Source of the DNA: Casp-actino8 sp046082625
GTDB taxonomy: Bacteria; Actinomycetota; Acidimicrobiia; Acidimicrobiales; Ilumatobacteraceae
Direction: 5' to 3'
NCBI GenBank assembly: GCA_046082625.1
Contig: JBJTYE010000050.1
Span: forward strand, 1-7,376
DNA length: 7,376 nt
The position numbers and the translations under genes were made by a program. Below the pieces are notes generated by a model that saw nothing but the letters and a program-made list of their open reading frames with translations, had not been told where the DNA came from and ran no database searches. This document shows, one piece after another, positions 6,205-7,376 of this stretch (positions are counted from its first letter, which is position 1; each line of letters begins with the position of its first letter).

Positions 6205-7166
6205 CGAAGCCGTTTCGATTCGGAGTCCAGGGCTACGCGCCGAACTCGGCCGAGGAGTGGCGGTCGCTGGCCCGTCGAGCCGAGAGCCTGGGCTTTTCCT
6301 CGTTCCATCTCGCCGACCACGTCATCGGACCAGGGCCGGCCTTGCAGGCGACCGGTCACCCGGTGCAGACCGTGGCTGCGATACCGGCCATGGCGGTGGC
6401 CGCCGAAGCCACCTCCACGATCAAGATCGGCTGTCGGGTGCTGTGCGTCGACTATCGCAATCCGGTCATGCTCGCGAAGGAAGTGGCCACCCTGGACTTC
6501 TTCTCCGGCGGGCGGCTCGAGCTCGGATTGGGGGCCGGCTGGTTGGAGAACGAGTACCGGGCCATCGGCATCCCCTTCGATCCGGCCGGTCGCCGTCTGG
6601 ATCGTCTGGAAGAGGTCATCGGGCTCTTGCGTTCCAGTTTCGCCGCCGGCGAGCTGAACGTCACCGGAGATCACGTGCATGCCGTGGGCTTCGAAGCGGT
6701 GCCGAAACCCATCAGTTCTCCGCCGCTGATGATCGGCGGCGGAGCCAAGCGGATCCTGTCGATCGCCGGACGCGAGGCCGACATCATCAGTCTCCATTTC
6801 AACAACTCGTCCGGACGTCTCGGTCCGGAGGGCATCGGGTCGGCGACCGCCGCGGCGACCGAACAGAAGATCGAATGGATCAAAGCGGCCGCCGGGGCGC
6901 GTTTCGACCAGATCGAATTGGAGACGGCGGCCTATTTCACCATCGTGACCGATGCTGCGGCGGCCACCCGGGAAAAGATGGCACCCATGTTCGGAATGTC
7001 GCCGGAGGATTTCGCCGAGCATCCCAATGTGCTCATCGGATCGGTCGACGAGATCTGCGATCGCATCGTCGAGCGTCGCCAGAAGTTCGGTATCAGTTAC
7101 GTCAGTTTCGGAACCTCGGTCATGGAGGCCGTGGCCCCGGTGGTCAGTCGACTGGCCGGGACCTGA
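6201..7166 (+). CDS. Luciferase-like (LLM) oxidoreductase, probably F420-dependent, MSMEG_2516-type
   Basis: A 321-residue TIM-barrel protein of the bacterial luciferase-like family. The start FRFGVQGYAP (5-14) and RRAESLGFSSFHLADH (25-40) are typical of the MSMEG_2516 group of probable F420-dependent enzymes. The central signature runs from TIKIG (73-77) through NPVMLAKEVATLD (87-99) to GGRLELGLGAGW (103-114). PPLMIGGG (174-181), then READIIS, complete the barrel. Such proteins move hydride between reduced F420 (or FMNH2) and an organic substrate or act as monooxygenases; limonene 1,2-monooxygenase LimB belongs to the wider family. The cofactor is inferred from the subfamily, not from a unique residue. 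AGGGGGA (6191-6197) is the ribosome site. A P450 gene follows after 30 bases, so they share an operon; the molybdoenzyme operon diverges upstream. Confidence 0.88.
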   Translation: MTKPFRFGVQGYAPNSAEEWRSLARRAESLGFSSFHLADHVIGPGPALQATGHPVQTVAAIPAMAVAAEATSTIKIGCRVLCVDYRNPVMLAKEVATLDFFSGGRLELGLGAGWLENEYRAIGIPFDPAGRRLDRLEEVIGLLRSSFAAGELNVTGDHVHAVGFEAVPKPISSPPLMIGGGAKRILSIAGREADIISLHFNNSSGRLGPEGIGSATAAATEQKIEWIKAAAGARFDQIELETAAYFTIVTDAAAATREKMAPMFGMSPEDFAEHPNVLIGSVDEICDRIVERRQKFGISYVSFGTSVMEAVAPVVSRLAGT

Positions 7167-7183
7167 GGCCGACGTGATCCTGC

Positions 7184-7191
7184 GGAAGGAG
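7184..7191 (+). promoter_or_regulatory. Ribosome binding site of the P450 gene
   Basis: GGAAGGAG, the strongest ribosome site in the window, lies 5 bases before ATG 7197. No promoter-like sequence is seen in the 30-base gap, so expression is from upstream. Confidence 0.7.
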
Positions 7192-7196
7192 ATCCC

Positions 7197-7376
7197 ATGA
7201 CTGTCGACATCTCGACATTCAATCCATTCGATCCGGCAACCTTGCAGTGCCCGTTTCCGCACTATGCGGCGATGCGGGCCGAGGATCCGGTGCATTTCGT
7301 GAAGGGAATCGGAGTGCACATGATCGCCAAGCACGATCTTGTCATGCAGGTCCTGCGCGACCCGGAGACCTTCTCG
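7197..7376 (+). CDS. Cytochrome P450, N-terminal 60 residues (truncated by window)
   Basis: The first 60 codons read in the style of soluble bacterial P450s: NPFDP (9-13), CPFPHYAAMRAEDPVHF (18-34), then IAKHDLVMQVLRDPETFS. The last stretch is the conserved segment before the B helix, where a P450 approaches its 'F(S)S' turn. No membrane anchor is present. The haem cysteine and the I-helix lie outside the window, so intactness and subfamily cannot be judged. P450s insert one oxygen atom, giving hydroxyl or epoxide products, and need a ferredoxin and reductase that are not visible here. It is cotranscribed with the luciferase-like gene. In this setting it could supply the epoxide for the hydrolase encoded at 3394-3774, but that link is inference. 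Confidence 0.88.
   Translation, partial: MTVDISTFNPFDPATLQCPFPHYAAMRAEDPVHFVKGIGVHMIAKHDLVMQVLRDPETFS

Noticed and set aside
6201..7166. Calling the LLM protein limonene monooxygenase (LimB)
   Set aside because: The N-terminal and central motifs fit the MSMEG_2516-type group, so only distant family membership is shared with LimB.
6168..7334. 388-codon open frame on the minus strand opposite the LLM and P450 genes
   Set aside because: It covers two motif-supported genes and both promoter and gap, and its composition is that of a shadow frame.

Overview
The window is GC-rich, densely coded DNA from an actinobacterium-like genome. Three things suggest this: an F420-type luciferase-like oxidoreductase, a mycobacterial-style acyl-CoA synthetase C-terminus (ending YWEGRSRRI), and promoter -10 candidates of the actinobacterial TANNNT form. 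I cannot assign a genus. Nothing points to a mobile element, a CRISPR array, or a tRNA or rRNA gene, and no stretch over 300 bases lacks a gene.

Layout. (1) A plus-strand run begins with the 3' end of an acyl-CoA synthetase (1-378). A VOC-fold metalloprotein (423-890) and a short-chain dehydrogenase (901-1875) follow closely and look like one operon. (2) After 120 bases with a likely promoter, a carotenoid-oxygenase-family iron dioxygenase with all four histidine ligands follows (1996-3354). (3) Convergent to it is a minus-strand pair: a single-subunit-looking molybdopterin/4Fe-4S oxidoreductase (5986-3836), then a limonene-1,2-epoxide-hydrolase-type protein with its catalytic residues intact (3774-3394). 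(4) A divergent control region (5987-6200) separates that pair from a second plus-strand operon. This holds an MSMEG_2516-type luciferase-like (probably F420-dependent) oxidoreductase (6201-7166) and the first 60 codons of a cytochrome P450 (7197 onward, cut by the window).

How they may work together. Every gene is a catabolic or tailoring enzyme; no transporter, regulator or structural gene is visible. P450, epoxide hydrolase, SDR, alkene-cleaving dioxygenase and CoA ligase are the activities expected for taking apart a hydrophobic unsaturated compound such as a terpenoid, apocarotenoid or stilbene-like molecule: epoxidation, hydration, alcohol oxidation, C=C cleavage, then CoA activation. 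This is inference from families and clustering; the substrate cannot be read from the sequence.

No wholly new system is evident. The points most worth following are the enzyme combination itself, the molybdoenzyme that lacks both an adjacent electron-transfer subunit and an obvious Cys/Sec/Ser molybdenum ligand, and short leader ORFs whose stop codons overlap or adjoin four of the gene starts, one of them possibly leaderless.
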